Counted from the first letter of the stretch, positions 1 to 8,136 are shown. The stretch: DNA of 64,000 bases from an uncultured Spirochaetaceae bacterium (GCA_902802305.1 CADCLG010000011.1:51218-115217), one strand, 5' to 3'. Numbers and translations are program-made. Notes: generated from the sequence alone by a model not told the origin.

Positions 1-80
1 ACAATGAGGAAAAAGTGCCTGTAGCCCGAAATTCATACAAGGAATTAAACGAGGCCTTTATCAAATATTATAAAAACTAA
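1..80 (+). CDS. C-terminal tail of a LytTR-type response regulator (partial)
   Basis: An open frame enters from the left edge (codons in phase with position 3) and ends at TAA 78-80. The last 25 residues include VARNSYKELNEAF, which resembles the end of the LytTR DNA-binding domain of AgrA/LytR regulators, where a 'P-V-S/A-R-x-Y-x-x-L' strand closes the domain. The receiver domain lies outside the window. The next gene, 19 nt downstream on the same strand, is a GHKL histidine kinase of the type normally paired with LytTR regulators, which supports the assignment. Only the tail is visible, so the call is mostly contextual. Confidence 0.6.
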   Translation, partial: NEEKVPVARNSYKELNEAFIKYYKN

Positions 81-99
81 ATTTATAAAGTGTATTTTT

Positions 100-879
100 A
101 TGAAAAATCAGCAAGTGAATATTTCAATCAGTACAATAATTCTGGTCAAAATAATTTTTACACTGCTTATAATTGCAGCCGTTATAATCACATTTATAAT
201 TGTAAAGCATAAGGATGAAAAACGAATCGGTGACTTTCAGGATAGAATCTTAAAAAAGCAAAGGGATGAAGTTCAAAACGTTTACCAGACAATGAGGGCC
301 TGGCGACATGATTATCACAATCACATGCAGTCTATTAAAGCCCTTTTAGCAATGAATCAAATAGCAGAACTTGAAAAATACCTTGATTCTCTTGAAGAGG
401 ATTTAGACAGTATTGATATTGCCATAAAAACAGGAAATATAGGACTGGATGCAATTTTAAGCAGTAAAGTTTCCATAGCAAGAAAAAATCAGATTGACGT
501 AAACTGCAAGGCTACAGTTCCAAAAGATTTAGAGATAAGCGATGTACATTTATGTGCAATTGTCGGTAATCTTTTAGATAATGCAATTGAATCCTGTGAA
601 AAAATAAAGGCAGATTCAAAGATTCTGCCATTTATCCGTATTTACATTGGAATATTCAAAAAGCAACTTTATATATCAATTACAAACTCGACGACAGAAA
701 CAAAGCGAAAAAAAATCAGTGAATTCATTACCTCAAAAAAAGGAGATCACGGTCTGGGACTTAAAAGAGTAGATAAACTTGTCGCAAAATATGACGGCTT
801 TGTAAACAGAAAAAATGAGCCGGGAGTTTTTTCAACAGAAATCATGCTGCCCATGCTCTCGCAAGATAAAGTCAAATAA
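100..879 (+). CDS. GHKL-family sensor histidine kinase (AgrC/Spo0B-like)
   Basis: A 259-aa membrane kinase. One transmembrane helix spans about residues 11-35. It is followed by a helical dimerisation region with the H-box RHDYHNHMQS (His70 the likely phospho-acceptor, Spo0B_a style) and a C-terminal HATPase with N-box GNLLDNAIE (about 156-164) and G-box GDHGLGLKR (about 215-223). AgrC relatives usually carry 5-7 membrane helices. This one has a single helix and almost no extracytoplasmic loop, so what it senses is unclear. It follows a LytTR regulator by 19 nt, presumably as a two-component operon. No clear Shine-Dalgarno precedes the ATG, which fits translational coupling. Confidence 0.88.
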   Translation: MKNQQVNISISTIILVKIIFTLLIIAAVIITFIIVKHKDEKRIGDFQDRILKKQRDEVQNVYQTMRAWRHDYHNHMQSIKALLAMNQIAELEKYLDSLEEDLDSIDIAIKTGNIGLDAILSSKVSIARKNQIDVNCKATVPKDLEISDVHLCAIVGNLLDNAIESCEKIKADSKILPFIRIYIGIFKKQLYISITNSTTETKRKKISEFITSKKGDHGLGLKRVDKLVAKYDGFVNRKNEPGVFSTEIMLPMLSQDKVK

Positions 880-892
880 AATAAAAAATAAC

Positions 893-954
893 AAAAAAAA
901 TCCGGCAGACAAAGGCATTAGTTTTTTTAAACTGAAGACTCTGAATCTGCCGGA
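893..954 (-). terminator. Rho-independent terminator of argG
   Basis: Read on the minus strand, a 9-bp perfect stem (TCCGGCAGA 946-954 with TCTGCCGGA 901-909) is followed at once by eight T (900-893). The 36-nt loop holds a smaller A/T hairpin (920-933). It lies 23 nt past the argG stop codon and between two convergent genes. The plus-strand side lacks a matching U-tract directly after the stem, so it is best seen as the argG terminator. Confidence 0.85.
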
Positions 955-976
955 CTATATAAAATCCTAATTATTT

Positions 977-2242
977 TTACTCTGTAGGGCGCTTTTTAAG
1001 ACTCTTGCTTTCTGCAATAGCCTGACCTTCGCCAACCTGCTGCTCCATCATAGCGCGAACTTTTAATGGAAGTCCAAACAAAGTGATAAAGCCCTGAGCA
1101 TCCTTATGATTGTAAAGCTCACCAGTTGTGAAAGAAGCAATTGATTCATTGTAAAGGCTGTATTTAGAGCCAGAACCTGCACCACGAATTGCACCTTTAA
1201 TCAATTTAACCTTTGCCCAACCTGTAACAGTTTCTTCAGTCTTATCAACAAAAGCCATACAAGCGTCCATCAAGGTTGTGAACCATTTTCCGTCGTAAAT
1301 CAATTCACCCATGCGGATTGAAATCTGCTGCTTGTAATGATAGGTCTCACGGTCAAGACAGATATGTTCCATCATTCGGTGAGCAAAATAAAGAATTGCT
1401 CCACCCGGAGTTTCGTAAACACCACGACTCTTCATACCTACGCAGCGGTTTTCACAAATATCAACAAGACCAACACCGTTGCGACCACCAATTACGTTCA
1501 ATTCGTTGAGCAAATCAAGCGCATTCATTTTTTTGCCGTTTACAGCAACTGGAATACCCTTTTCAAACTCAATTGTAACATATTCGCCCTCATCTGGAGC
1601 TTCTTCTGGAACACAGGTATTTTTAAGCATGTGCTTGTAGTTTGGTTCATTTTCAGTTTTTTCAAGCTCAAGACCTTCGTGGCTAAGGTGCCAGATGTTC
1701 TCATCGCGTGAGTAAGACTGATCTTTTTTCATTGGAACTTCTAGTCCGCGGTCTTCCAGAAACTTAATTTCTGCTTCACGGCTGTCCATATTCCATTTGT
1801 CGTCGCGCCATGCTGCAATAACCTTGATATCAGGAGCAAAAGCTTTAATTGCAAGCTCAAAACGAACCTGGTCATTTCCTTTTCCAGTTGCACCATGACA
1901 AATTGCAACAGCCTTTTCCTGGCGGGCATATTCTACAAGAATCTTTCCAATTAAAGGACGAGCGGTAGAAGTTCCCAGAAGATATTCATCTTCGTAAACT
2001 GCATTTGCTTTAAGAGCAGGCCAGATGTATTCTTCAATATATTCCTGACGTGCATCTACAACATAGCAGGCAGCAGCACCAGTTTTAATAGCACGTGCTT
2101 TAATTGCAGCCCAGTCATCTCCCTGACCAACATCAACACAAACTGCAATTACATCATAATCATAATTTTCTTTAAGCCATGGAATGATAACAGTTGTATC
2201 AAGTCCACCTGAATAAGCCAAAATAACTTTATCTTTTGCCAT
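977..2242 (-). CDS. argG: Argininosuccinate synthase
   Basis: A 421-aa cytoplasmic enzyme that joins citrulline and aspartate with ATP to make argininosuccinate, the penultimate step of arginine synthesis. The N-terminal PP-loop AYSGGLDTT (residues 9-17) binds ATP. Conserved blocks typical of ArgG follow, including GNDQVRFE and the SREAEIKFLEDRG region. Length is in the family range. The start is set by a good SD (AGGAG about 9 nt before ATG). A sigma-70-like promoter and a periodic repeat array lie upstream, and a strong terminator follows, so it is probably a single-gene unit. No other arginine genes are in the window. Confidence 0.97.
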   Translation of the reverse strand: MAKDKVILAYSGGLDTTVIIPWLKENYDYDVIAVCVDVGQGDDWAAIKARAIKTGAAACYVVDARQEYIEEYIWPALKANAVYEDEYLLGTSTARPLIGKILVEYARQEKAVAICHGATGKGNDQVRFELAIKAFAPDIKVIAAWRDDKWNMDSREAEIKFLEDRGLEVPMKKDQSYSRDENIWHLSHEGLELEKTENEPNYKHMLKNTCVPEEAPDEGEYVTIEFEKGIPVAVNGKKMNALDLLNELNVIGGRNGVGLVDICENRCVGMKSRGVYETPGGAILYFAHRMMEHICLDRETYHYKQQISIRMGELIYDGKWFTTLMDACMAFVDKTEETVTGWAKVKLIKGAIRGAGSGSKYSLYNESIASFTTGELYNHKDAQGFITLFGLPLKVRAMMEQQVGEGQAIAESKSLKKRPTE

Positions 2243-2291
2243 ATAAATCTCCTGACACTACACAACGCTTAAAAAGGTGTGTACGTCTAAA

Positions 2292-2337
2292 ATTGCATAA
2301 ATATACAAAAAATATACAACTTTATGCAAAAATATGC
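2292..2337. repeat. Five pentamer half-sites at 10-11 bp spacing upstream of argG (candidate operator)
   Basis: On the plus strand ATTGC (2292), TATAC (2302), TATAC (2313), TATGC (2323) and TATGC (2333) begin 10, 11, 10 and 10 bp apart, one helical turn each. The block 2294-2307 also reads TGCAT-4nt-ATACA, which resembles the half-site geometry of ArgR ARG boxes (TGAAT-4nt-ATTCA), though the bases differ. It covers the predicted promoter. Binding by an ArgR-like regulator is inference. Confidence 0.4.
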
Positions 2338-2339
2338 AA
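2311..2339 (-). promoter_or_regulatory. Probable argG promoter
   Basis: On the minus strand, TTGCAT (2339-2334), a 17-bp spacer and TATATT (2316-2311) match sigma-70 spacing. A start near 2304 would give a ~60-nt leader containing the argG SD. The elements overlap the pentamer array at 2292-2337, so occupancy of that array would affect RNA polymerase binding. Assigned by eye. Confidence 0.5.
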
Positions 2340-2375
2340 TATTAAGATATGATTTATATGATTTAAAATAGAATA

Positions 2376-3152
2376 TTAATTATCTTCTTCGTTGTCTTTG
2401 ATTGTTACGCAGCCAAGATAAAGGGGAACGCTGGAGGTATTTGTATAATCATCATTTAAAGATAAGCCGACTGCAAATAGAGGAACATACCAGCGGTTGT
2501 CATCGTCAGAATCTGTGGAAGTAGGATTTTCCTGAACATCAGAATCGCCTTCTTTTGGAACAGCAGATTTTTCATCTTTTCTGTAACTTGCAAAATTAAA
2601 GTTAAGGCCATCTTCATCTCGCAGAGGTTTTCCGTAAGAAACACTTCCAATTCTAATTTCTGCTTTATAAGCATCAACAACATTACCATCACTACCAATA
2701 TAATCAGTAAGCCTAATATATATTTCCTGATCCTCACGATCTGAATGTTCAATAAGAACACTGCCAGATAGGTTTTCTGCTTTTAGTGTTTTGAAATTGT
2801 AGGTAGAAGTCATTCGAGGAGCCGCATTTGCCTTGTTATCAGTAGAATTGATTAAAGATGTGATAGAACCAACTTCTGAATCCATTTTTGATTTGCTCTT
2901 ATAGATTTTATAATAGATAGCGGTTCCTAAAAACTTTTTAACTTCAGTATTGTTGTTATTTTCATTTGTTCGGAATGAAAAATAACAGTTTGAAAACTCT
3001 GAATCATAATAAGGAGTATGAATACTATAGCTTGGTGCTTCAACAACATAATATACATCTAATCCACAGCCAGAGTTAAATAAAAAAAGACATATACACA
3101 TTAAAACAACCTTAAACAAATGCTTTAATTTTCTTGTATATGTCTTTTTCAT
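2376..3152 (-). CDS. Putative lipoprotein of unknown function
   Basis: About 258 aa if it starts at the ATG at 3152. A TTG at 3164 would add four residues but has no SD. The N-terminus KKTYTRKLKHLF is basic. A hydrophobic stretch follows and then FNSGC, an acceptable relaxed spirochaetal lipobox, so the mature protein would begin at the Cys around residue 29 and be anchored in a membrane. The rest is polar, with an acidic Ser/Asp-rich patch (EGDSDVQENPTSTDSDDD) near the C-terminus. I recognise no enzymatic motif. It follows the membrane TPR gene by 18 nt and probably shares its transcript. Confidence 0.7.
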   Translation of the reverse strand: MKKTYTRKLKHLFKVVLMCICLFLFNSGCGLDVYYVVEAPSYSIHTPYYDSEFSNCYFSFRTNENNNNTEVKKFLGTAIYYKIYKSKSKMDSEVGSITSLINSTDNKANAAPRMTSTYNFKTLKAENLSGSVLIEHSDREDQEIYIRLTDYIGSDGNVVDAYKAEIRIGSVSYGKPLRDEDGLNFNFASYRKDEKSAVPKEGDSDVQENPTSTDSDDDNRWYVPLFAVGLSLNDDYTNTSSVPLYLGCVTIKDNEEDN

Positions 3153-3170
3153 TAAAATATTCAACTGAAA

Positions 3171-3854
3171 TTATTCAGCTTTTCCTTCAACTTTTAAATC
3201 AATGATTCTTGTTTTTGCAAGGTTTGCCCAGGTATCGCTAGGATTTTTATCATTTAATTCCTGATAAACCTTAACAGCCTCAGCATACTGACCTTTTGTT
3301 TCAAGAATGCGTCCATAGCTGAACATTGCATGAGTTCTTAAAACAAAATCTTCTACATCAACAGCAGCTTTGTAAGCGTCAGCGGCTTCATCCAATTTTC
3401 CCAACTGTTCATAGCAAACAGCCTTATTGTAATTTGCAAGAGGTGCAGTATAAGACTTTTTGCCCTTAGCAGCAGCGGCATCCCAATATGCAAGAGCAGC
3501 TTCATAATCTTTTTTCTGATAAGCAAGCTCAGCAGCAAGCATATTTGCTCTTACACCAGCTACACCACCCTTTTTGGTATATTTTTCAACTTTTTCAAGG
3601 GTAGAATCACGTCTAGCTGTTAATTCAGCTTCTTCAAGAGAAGAAGAATCATTAACAAGTTCATAAGTCAAAGCTTCTATAGCAGCAAGATTCTTGTCTT
3701 TTGCTTTAGAAGCGGCAATTTCAACAATAATAAAAGCTGCAACTGCTGCAATTACTGCTACAAAACAAGAAATTACTATCTTTCTGTTTTTTTCAAGCAC
3801 AGTATTTAATTTTGAACTTGCAGTTTTTACTTCTTTTTCTTTTTTTTCTGCCAT
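3171..3854 (-). CDS. Membrane-anchored TPR protein (YfgM-like architecture)
   Basis: A 227-aa protein with a Lys/Glu-rich cytoplasmic N-terminus, one transmembrane helix at about residues 27-48, and a C-terminal domain of tetratricopeptide repeats (motifs such as AAYWDAAAAKGKK, LGKLDEAADAYKAA, KGQYAEAVKVYQEL). This is the layout of YfgM/BamB-associated periplasmic TPR proteins that assist secreted proteins at the SecYEG exit. That role here is inference. It lies between the degenerate NtrC-type regulator (14 nt upstream) and a lipoprotein, so an operon of three is likely. Confidence 0.72.
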   Translation of the reverse strand: MAEKKEKEVKTASSKLNTVLEKNRKIVISCFVAVIAAVAAFIIVEIAASKAKDKNLAAIEALTYELVNDSSSLEEAELTARRDSTLEKVEKYTKKGGVAGVRANMLAAELAYQKKDYEAALAYWDAAAAKGKKSYTAPLANYNKAVCYEQLGKLDEAADAYKAAVDVEDFVLRTHAMFSYGRILETKGQYAEAVKVYQELNDKNPSDTWANLAKTRIIDLKVEGKAE

Positions 3855-3868
3855 AATATTTACCTCAA

Positions 3869-4780
3869 TTATTTACGAATCTGCAATTCATTTATAAGAC
3901 GAATTACATAGGTTCGCTGTATTCCAAGAACTTTAGCGGTCTTAGTCTGATTCCAGTTATTTTCTTCCAGTATTTTTATCAGATATTCACGCTTGAATGT
4001 ATCCAGAGCAGTTTTTAAGGTTTTATCTGCAAAGGAAGTTTCCAGAACATCATCAACAGAATCTTTTATGCTTTCGCCTTCTCCTAAAGCCATGTCATTA
4101 ATTCTTATATATTCTGAATGACCGACTATAAAACAACGCTCAATAGCATTTCTTAATTCAGCGACGTTTCCGCCCCAGAAATAATTCATCATATAATTCT
4201 TGGCATTTTCAGAAAATCCCAGAAATTCTTTACCATAAATCTTATTATAGTATTTATAATAATAATCAGCAATTTCAGGAATATCTTCTTTGTGCTGCCT
4301 TAAAGGAATCATATTTACAAAAACATTGCTTATCTGAAAATACAAATCTTTTGAAAATCTCTGGGCTTCCATAAGCTCCTCAAGATTTTCACTGGAAGAA
4401 AAAATAAATCTTGTCTTTGACTGCTTAACTGCATCTTCTTTTAATAATAAACACAGTTTGTCCTGTTGATTAAGATTTAATTTTTCAACATTACTTACAT
4501 AAACAGTTTTTTCTCGATTATTATCATCTTTAACAAATTTAGTTATAGAGTTTAGAATCTTTTCACCCTGAGTGTAAAAGAGTTTACAGTTTAATTCCAA
4601 AAAATCAGAGGGATTCTTTTTTCCTTCGATATGAACAACCCTGGCAAATAATTGTTTGCCTGTTCCAGCTTCGCCAGTAATTAATACAGATGCTGTATTT
4701 TGACAGACAGATAAAATAATTTTTCTTATTTCTTTAATGAACCCGCTGTTGCCGACAAAAGATTGAACTGAATAATTCAT
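3869..4780 (-). CDS. Degenerate NtrC-family AAA+ protein with Fis-type HTH
   Basis: 303 aa. The fold is that of the sigma-54 activator central domain plus a C-terminal Fis helix-turn-helix (residues about 264-302, WNQTKTAKVLGIQRTYV). Walker A survives as GEAGTGKQ (36-43). Walker B is VYVSNVEKL (93-101), without the acidic pair of the usual 'LFLDEI'. There is no GAFTGA loop for sigma-54 contact. The arginine-finger segment is RFSKDLYFQI where the family has FRxDLYYRL. Sensor II is GNVAELRN, not GNVRELxN. No receiver or other sensory domain precedes it. It probably binds DNA but is unlikely to hydrolyse ATP or activate sigma-54. It heads the group with the TPR protein and lipoprotein. Confidence 0.8.
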   Translation of the reverse strand: MNYSVQSFVGNSGFIKEIRKIILSVCQNTASVLITGEAGTGKQLFARVVHIEGKKNPSDFLELNCKLFYTQGEKILNSITKFVKDDNNREKTVYVSNVEKLNLNQQDKLCLLLKEDAVKQSKTRFIFSSSENLEELMEAQRFSKDLYFQISNVFVNMIPLRQHKEDIPEIADYYYKYYNKIYGKEFLGFSENAKNYMMNYFWGGNVAELRNAIERCFIVGHSEYIRINDMALGEGESIKDSVDDVLETSFADKTLKTALDTFKREYLIKILEENNWNQTKTAKVLGIQRTYVIRLINELQIRK

Positions 4781-4816
4781 ATCTGTTAAGCTCTTCCTCC
4801 CAAAATCTGTTAAACA

Positions 4817-4857
4817 AAACGCATTGCAGTCCTATTGCTAAAACATACAATGCGTTT
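4817..4857 (-). terminator. Probable terminator of the cmk-rpsA unit
   Basis: A perfect 10-bp stem, AAACGCATTG (4817-4826) and CAATGCGTTT (4848-4857), has a 21-nt loop. On the minus strand the stem runs into TTTTGTTTA, a moderate U-tract. It sits 38 nt past the rpsA stop and before the start of the degenerate regulator gene, so it separates the two units. Confidence 0.65.
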
Positions 4858-4895
4858 AATCTTTAGAAAAAAATATTTAATATTTGCAAATAATA

Positions 4896-6611
4896 TTAGT
4901 TATTTTTTTGTGTTTTTAAAAGATCGCCGAGTGTGTATGCTCCATCATCATTATTTTCTGAATCAGACATATACTGAGATATTTCATCACGCTGCTGCTT
5001 TCGCTTAAATTCACGAACAGAAAAAGCTACTTTTTCTTTACTAGTGTTTACGTCAACAACATAAACGTTGATTTTGTCACCAACCTTGTATTTAGCAACG
5101 GCTTCTTCAAAAGGAACATCTTTTTCATCGCTGAGGTTTGCTTTATTTACAAGACCTTCAATTCCATTTGGAGCTTTTACGAATACACCAAAGTCAGTAA
5201 TAGAAGTAATTTCGCCTTCAAGTGTAGAACCTACTTTATATTCTTCTGCAAAAGCTTTCCAAGGATCATCAGTAAGCTGTTTCATACCAATTTTAATCTT
5301 GTGGGCTTCAGCATCACATTCAAGAACAACTGCTTCGATTTCCTGATCTACAGAAAGCTCGCTGCCTGGATGTTTAACCTTCTTTGTCCATGAAATATCA
5401 TCGGCATGTAAGAATCCGTCGATTCCTTCTTCAAGAGCAACAAAAGCACCGATGTTAGTAATCTTAACGATTTTACCAGTAACTTTAGTTCCTACAGGAT
5501 ATTTTTCTTCGATTGTATCCCAAGGATTTTCTGTTGCCTGTTTAAGACCGAGAGAAACACGACCAGCCTGGATATCATATCCGAGGATGATTGCTTCAAC
5601 TTCCTGTCCTAAAGAAACCATATCACCTGGCTTGTTAACTTTCTTTGTCCAAGAGAATTCAGAAATGTGAACAAGACCTTCAATACCCTTTTCAAGTTCA
5701 ACAAAAGCACCAAACTCAGTAAGCTTTGTAACTTTTCCCTTAACTTTATCATTTACATGATATTTTTCTTCAAAATGTACCCAAGGATCTTCTGTAAAGT
5801 GCTTGAGAGAAAGATTGATTCTCTTTTCTACAGGGTCAAGTCTGATAACTTTAAGTTCAATTTCCTGACCTTTCTTTACAAAATCTTTTGGTCGAGCTAC
5901 ATGTCCCCAACTCATATCGTTGATATGAAGAAGACCATCAAAACCGCCAAGATCAATAAAAGCACCAAAGCTTGTGAAGCTCTTAACAGTTCCTTTTACA
6001 GTGTCACCAATTGCTGTATTTTCAAAGAATGCATCTCTGTTTTTATTGATTTCTTCTTCAAGATACTTTCTTCGGTTTACAACTGGATTCAACTTGTTAT
6101 CTGAATAAAGACGTTCAATATAGAACTTAGACTTTACATCTATCAATGATTCCGGTTTTTCAACCTTTTCGCTATCAGCCTGGCTGATTGGTAAAAATGC
6201 CATACGGTCAATTCCCAAATCAACTTCATAACCGCTCTTTACAGCCTTAGCAATTACACCATCAACAGGCGTCTTATCTTTCCATGCTTGCTGGATTTCT
6301 TTTAAGAATCTTTTTGAATCAGCTTTTTTCTTAGAAAGAACGGGACCACTTGAATTATGTCCCATTAATAATGCCTGAACCTTATCCCCTTCCTTCGGCA
6401 GATTATCTGCGAACTCCTCTGCAGGGATTAACCCCTCTGACTTATCACCAATGTCCACATAAACATAGTCTTTTGTAACCTGAACAACTGTTCCTTCTAC
6501 AAGATTACCAGTTTCTGGTGCACTGAATGTTTTCAGAGACTCCTCTAATTGTGTCTGGAAATCACTCTTGGAGTTCTGAGTTTCTTCCTTTTCCACTTCC
6601 ATTTCGTCCAT
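4896..6611 (-). CDS. rpsA: 30S ribosomal protein S1
   Basis: 571 aa with about six consecutive S1/OB-fold RNA-binding repeats beginning near residue 35. The best repeats show the signature 'G-x-V-x-x-x-x-x-F-G-A-F-V-x-L-x-x-G-x-x-G-L-v-H-x-S/D', for example FTSFGAFIDLGGFDGLLHINDMS and LTEFGAFVELEKGIEGLVH. S1 helps recruit mRNA to the 30S subunit, notably mRNAs with weak Shine-Dalgarno sequences, which is relevant to the SD-poor genes in this window. It begins 15 nt after cmk and in the same frame, with AAAGG upstream of the ATG as a short SD. The N-terminal 30 residues are acidic and likely disordered. Confidence 0.96.
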   Translation of the reverse strand: MDEMEVEKEETQNSKSDFQTQLEESLKTFSAPETGNLVEGTVVQVTKDYVYVDIGDKSEGLIPAEEFADNLPKEGDKVQALLMGHNSSGPVLSKKKADSKRFLKEIQQAWKDKTPVDGVIAKAVKSGYEVDLGIDRMAFLPISQADSEKVEKPESLIDVKSKFYIERLYSDNKLNPVVNRRKYLEEEINKNRDAFFENTAIGDTVKGTVKSFTSFGAFIDLGGFDGLLHINDMSWGHVARPKDFVKKGQEIELKVIRLDPVEKRINLSLKHFTEDPWVHFEEKYHVNDKVKGKVTKLTEFGAFVELEKGIEGLVHISEFSWTKKVNKPGDMVSLGQEVEAIILGYDIQAGRVSLGLKQATENPWDTIEEKYPVGTKVTGKIVKITNIGAFVALEEGIDGFLHADDISWTKKVKHPGSELSVDQEIEAVVLECDAEAHKIKIGMKQLTDDPWKAFAEEYKVGSTLEGEITSITDFGVFVKAPNGIEGLVNKANLSDEKDVPFEEAVAKYKVGDKINVYVVDVNTSKEKVAFSVREFKRKQQRDEISQYMSDSENNDDGAYTLGDLLKTQKNN

Positions 6612-6626
6612 TATATAACCTTTTAA

Positions 6627-7259
6627 TTATGAAATTTGTTTTAATATTATCGCACAAACATTGTCAATCGTCAAGTTAGAAGTATCGATATAGAGGGCAT
6701 CTGGTGCAATTTTTAATGAACCTTCCTTCTTATTTTTGTCCATTTCGTCCCTTTTTTCTATAGATGCCTTAATTTCTTCCAAAGTCAGGTTACTTACCCC
6801 CTGATCAAAGCGTCTTTTTGCCCTAACTTCAGCAGACGCGTCAAGATAAATCTTGTATTCAGCATTAGGAAAAACTACAGTCGTCATATCGCGGCCTTCA
6901 CAGACAATGCTTAAAGATTTTGTAATCTCCCGCATAAGATCATTTACAAGATGTCTGATTTCTACAATAGCACTTACCTGAGACGCATTGTTAGTTATGC
7001 GGTCATCATGAAGATGGGCAGTAACGTCTTTACCGTTTAAGATAAAATGCCCTTCTTTTGTATATTCAATTTTCTGCTTTTTGCAAAAATCAAGGGTTGC
7101 AGCTTCATCCTTATAATCAATTCCTGCATCCAGGACAGCCATAGTAAGAGTTCTGTAAAAACCGCCGCTATTCAAAAAAGTAATGTTTAATTTTTCTGAA
7201 AGCATTTTTGCAATAGTGCTTTTTCCAGTTCCTGCAGGTCCGTCAATTGCGATAATCAT
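6627..7259 (-). CDS. cmk: Cytidylate kinase
   Basis: A 210-aa P-loop kinase that phosphorylates CMP/dCMP to the diphosphate. The N-terminus IAIDGPAGTGKST (3-15) is the Walker A signature of bacterial Cmk. CEGRDMTTVVFPNAEYKIYLDA is the family block before the lid, and the lid itself is RAKRRFDQG. Length is normal. It precedes rpsA, a frequent bacterial pairing. Here its TAA is the only stop between the two reading frames (see findings). The start ATG is preceded by TGGAGGAAAT, a strong SD. Confidence 0.96.
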   Translation of the reverse strand: MIIAIDGPAGTGKSTIAKMLSEKLNITFLNSGGFYRTLTMAVLDAGIDYKDEAATLDFCKKQKIEYTKEGHFILNGKDVTAHLHDDRITNNASQVSAIVEIRHLVNDLMREITKSLSIVCEGRDMTTVVFPNAEYKIYLDASAEVRAKRRFDQGVSNLTLEEIKASIEKRDEMDKNKKEGSLKIAPDALYIDTSNLTIDNVCAIILKQIS

Positions 7260-7271
7260 ATTTCCTCCAGT

Positions 7272-7369
7272 GCAGGCTTGAGTTTTTAAAGGGGGAAGAC
7301 TCCCCCTTCGTCCGCACTTCGTTGCGTCCTACCCTCTCTGCGGGCTCAATCGCCGCCCGCAACGCCTGC
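7272..7369. repeat. GC-rich structured intergenic element (possible dispersed repeat)
   Basis: In the 130-nt gap between rluB and cmk, GC-rich sequence stands out from the AT-rich surroundings. It holds a perfect 8-bp hairpin, AAGGGGGA (7289-7296) with TCCCCCTT (7301-7308). It also has CGTTGCG (7320-7326) pairing with CGCAACG (7358-7364), and outer arms GCAGGC (7272-7277) and GCCTGC (7364-7369). No T-tract follows. The AAGGGGGAAGA core recurs at 19346-19356, which suggests a REP-like family, but only two copies are visible here. Confidence 0.45.
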
Positions 7370-7389
7370 TATATTTCTTCATATAATTA

Positions 7390-8136
7390 CTAATGCCTTG
7401 AAGTTAAATTTAACAATCCTTTAATTTCAAAATCCGTCAAATCCCGGGATTCACCAGGCTTCAAATCATCAATATTCACACAACCGATTCTTACACGAAC
7501 AAGGGATTTTGTACCTATATTTTGAGCTTCCAGGACATTTCTGATTTCACGGTTTTTGCCTTCAATTAAAACTATGCTGAGCTTGCGCTGTTTTAGGATT
7601 GTACATTTTTTGCACTTGTAGAATACGTCGTCGACTCTTATGCCTTTCTGAAATTTTTCAGGAAAATCTTCTGGAATATTCTGACTGGTTTCTACAATAT
7701 ATTCCTTTTCCAGCTGACTTGAAGGATGGGACAGTTTGGCCGCAAAATCTCCGTCATTTGTAAAGATTATAAGACCCTTGCTGTACATATCAAGACGCCC
7801 TACGTTGTAAAGACGCTCCCTGTATTTTTCTTTCAGTAAATCAGCAGCAACAGAACGCCCTTTTTCGTCAGAAGAAGAACAGACAAATCCAGCAGGTTTA
7901 TTTAACAAAACATAGCGTTTTTTTTCTTCAAGAAAGATTTTTTTACCATCAACAGTAATTTCATCCTTTTCAGAAACCTTTGTTCCCATTGAAGTAACTA
8001 CCTGTCCATTAACAGAAACTCTTCCATCAAGAATTATCTGTTCACAGGCACGACGGCTTGCTACCCCGCTGTGAGCCAGATAAACCTGAAGTCTAACTTC
8101 TTTATTTTCATGCTTGAGAAAATCACTAGCGGGCAA
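7390..8136 (-). CDS. rluB: RsuA/RluB-family 23S rRNA pseudouridine synthase
   Basis: About 248 aa. It has an N-terminal S4 RNA-binding domain (VRLQVYLAHSGVASRRACEQIILDGRVSVNG) and a C-terminal pseudouridine synthase domain with catalytic motif GRLDMYSKGLIIFTNDG (the Asp after GRL is the nucleophile). EIRNVLEAQNIGTKSLVRVRIG is the family's closing block. RluB modifies 23S U2605; RsuA/RluF remain possible. I prefer the TTG start at 8134-8136, which has GAGAGG 7 nt upstream and overlaps scpB by 11 nt. In-frame upstream codons (TTG 8166, several ATG) lack an SD and would overlap scpB by 41 nt. The scpA-scpB-rluB order is common in bacteria. Confidence 0.9.
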   Translation of the reverse strand: MPASDFLKHENKEVRLQVYLAHSGVASRRACEQIILDGRVSVNGQVVTSMGTKVSEKDEITVDGKKIFLEEKKRYVLLNKPAGFVCSSSDEKGRSVAADLLKEKYRERLYNVGRLDMYSKGLIIFTNDGDFAAKLSHPSSQLEKEYIVETSQNIPEDFPEKFQKGIRVDDVFYKCKKCTILKQRKLSIVLIEGKNREIRNVLEAQNIGTKSLVRVRIGCVNIDDLKPGESRDLTDFEIKGLLNLTSRH

